A stretch of 64,000 nt of DNA from Lachnospiraceae bacterium (GTDB lineage: Bacteria > Bacillota > Clostridia > Lachnospirales > Lachnospiraceae): NCBI GenBank assembly GCA_017962105.1, contig JAGCVY010000094.1, positions 62,001 through 126,000 on the forward strand, given 5' to 3'. Below the pieces are notes generated by a model, which had not been told where the DNA came from, did no database searches, and saw only the letters and a program-made list of their open reading frames with translations. The position numbers and the translations under genes were made by a program. The first letter of the stretch is position 1. Every line of letters starts with the position of its first letter. This document shows, one piece after another, positions 63,565-64,000 of this stretch.

Positions 63565-64000
63565 TTATAGCATTCTCCACCCGGAGAGATAACGGTTCTT
63601 GAAGGAGTCCTTCTTGATCCTTGCAAAGCCTAAGGGATAGGAATCCACACAGATTAAAACGTTTCCCTCGGGCATGTCTTCGGTTACCTCAAGCGTCTCG
63701 CATTTCAGATACCGCACCGTTCTAGGATCCTCAGCGGACATGTTGTAAACCGCAGGATACTCGCTCGAAGCCAGCCCCATGGCAAACGCCTGACTCGGCT
63801 CAAATCGGCCCTTCTTCGCATCTCCCAGATACCAGCCGCTTCGGAGAACACGCATGCCGTTTGTTGCAGGCATATCCTTCGGCATCGCATATACTCTTTC
63901 ATCACGGATCACAATACGATTCTCATCGACACGCCCGTTGAGGAACTTGATCTGTGAAAGGAGATCCCGCAGTTCCTCCGGGATCTCTGAACGCTTGCAG
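63565..64000 (-). CDS. NOL1/NOP2/Sun-family rRNA m5C methyltransferase, C-terminal part
   Basis: The frame is open to the right edge, so only the last 145 or so codons are visible (CKRSEIPEELRDLLSQIKFLNGR ... FKNRYLSGWRML). MPKDMPATNGMRVLRSGWYLGDAKKGRFEPSQAFAMGL and VDSYPLGFARIKKDSFKNRY match the C-terminal RNA-binding domain of RsmF-type methyltransferases; the catalytic SAM domain lies beyond 64000. An internal GTG at 63912 is not a real start. It is 15 nt upstream of the rsuA gene. Confidence 0.82.
   Translation of the reverse strand, partial: CKRSEIPEELRDLLSQIKFLNGRVDENRIVIRDERVYAMPKDMPATNGMRVLRSGWYLGDAKKGRFEPSQAFAMGLASSEYPAVYNMSAEDPRTVRYLKCETLEVTEDMPEGNVLICVDSYPLGFARIKKDSFKNRYLSGWRML

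Noticed and set aside
1..64000. tRNA or rRNA genes
   Set aside because: I saw no cloverleaf with the T-loop consensus and no rRNA sequence in any intergenic space, and the gaps are mostly too short.

Overview
The window looks like a core-chromosome segment of a low-to-mid GC clostridial Firmicute, most likely Lachnospiraceae. The grounds are the gene order (mreB-like/mreC/mreD/mrdA/minC/rodA, sepF between yggS and lspA, rimP-nusA-ylxRQ-infB-rbfA), a Bacillus/Clostridium-type SOS box (CGAACNNNNGTTYG), sigma-A-like promoters, TTG starts with strong GGAGG sites, HisZ plus short HisG, RecU, and a folate ECF S-component under a THF riboswitch. I found no rRNA, tRNA, CRISPR array, insertion sequence or prophage. 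Nearly all genes lie on the minus strand; the exceptions are the yneA-like gene and a MoxR/DUF58/transglutaminase operon.

Layout. 1-823: lexA (cut by the left edge) diverges from a yneA-like SOS division inhibitor, with four SOS boxes between them. 831-8141: a TtcA-like thiolase, the MoxR operon (plus), an XerS-like tyrosine recombinase with a possible dif-like site, and an orphan BlaI-type repressor. 8129-14448: an operon read right to left: P-loop protein, HlyD-like membrane protein, yggS, sepF, lspA, rluD, AAA ATPase. 14481-31935: a D,D-carboxypeptidase and a long envelope/DNA-maintenance run (uppP, ftsK, mutL, miaA, methionine-gamma-lyase-like, radC, mreB-like, mreC, mreD, mrdA, minC, rodA). 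31951-37461: cytosolic GH95 and GH2 glycosidases. 37599-45375: pnp, a membrane-anchored GH5 cellulase, two folC paralogues and folT behind a THF riboswitch. 45388-54503: rpsO, a TruB-RibF fusion, nrnA, rbfA, infB, ylxQ, ylxR, nusA, rimP, behind a promoter and terminator-like leader. 54499-59987: a his operon (hisZ, hisG, hisD, hisB, a barrel-HisIE fusion, a small membrane protein). 60005-64000: recU, two pseudouridine synthases, a HAD hydrolase, a small membrane protein, and the C-terminus of an rRNA m5C methyltransferase.

How it fits together: most of the window serves wall synthesis and cell shape, translation and RNA modification, and folate, flavin and histidine metabolism. The most unusual points are two gene fusions (TruB-RibF; a HisA/F-like barrel lacking its catalytic Asp residues fused to HisIE); a MinC whose MinD-binding motif is degenerate and whose usual minD/minE neighbours are absent; a THF riboswitch whose Shine-Dalgarno switching helices can be read directly; a 9-mer (CGGAAAATG) that recurs far above chance; and an acidic low-complexity insertion in the beta-galactosidase. 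No intergenic stretch exceeds 300 bases; the longer ones (164-427, 1548-1824, 39684-39982, 45161-45387) hold the regulatory sites listed.
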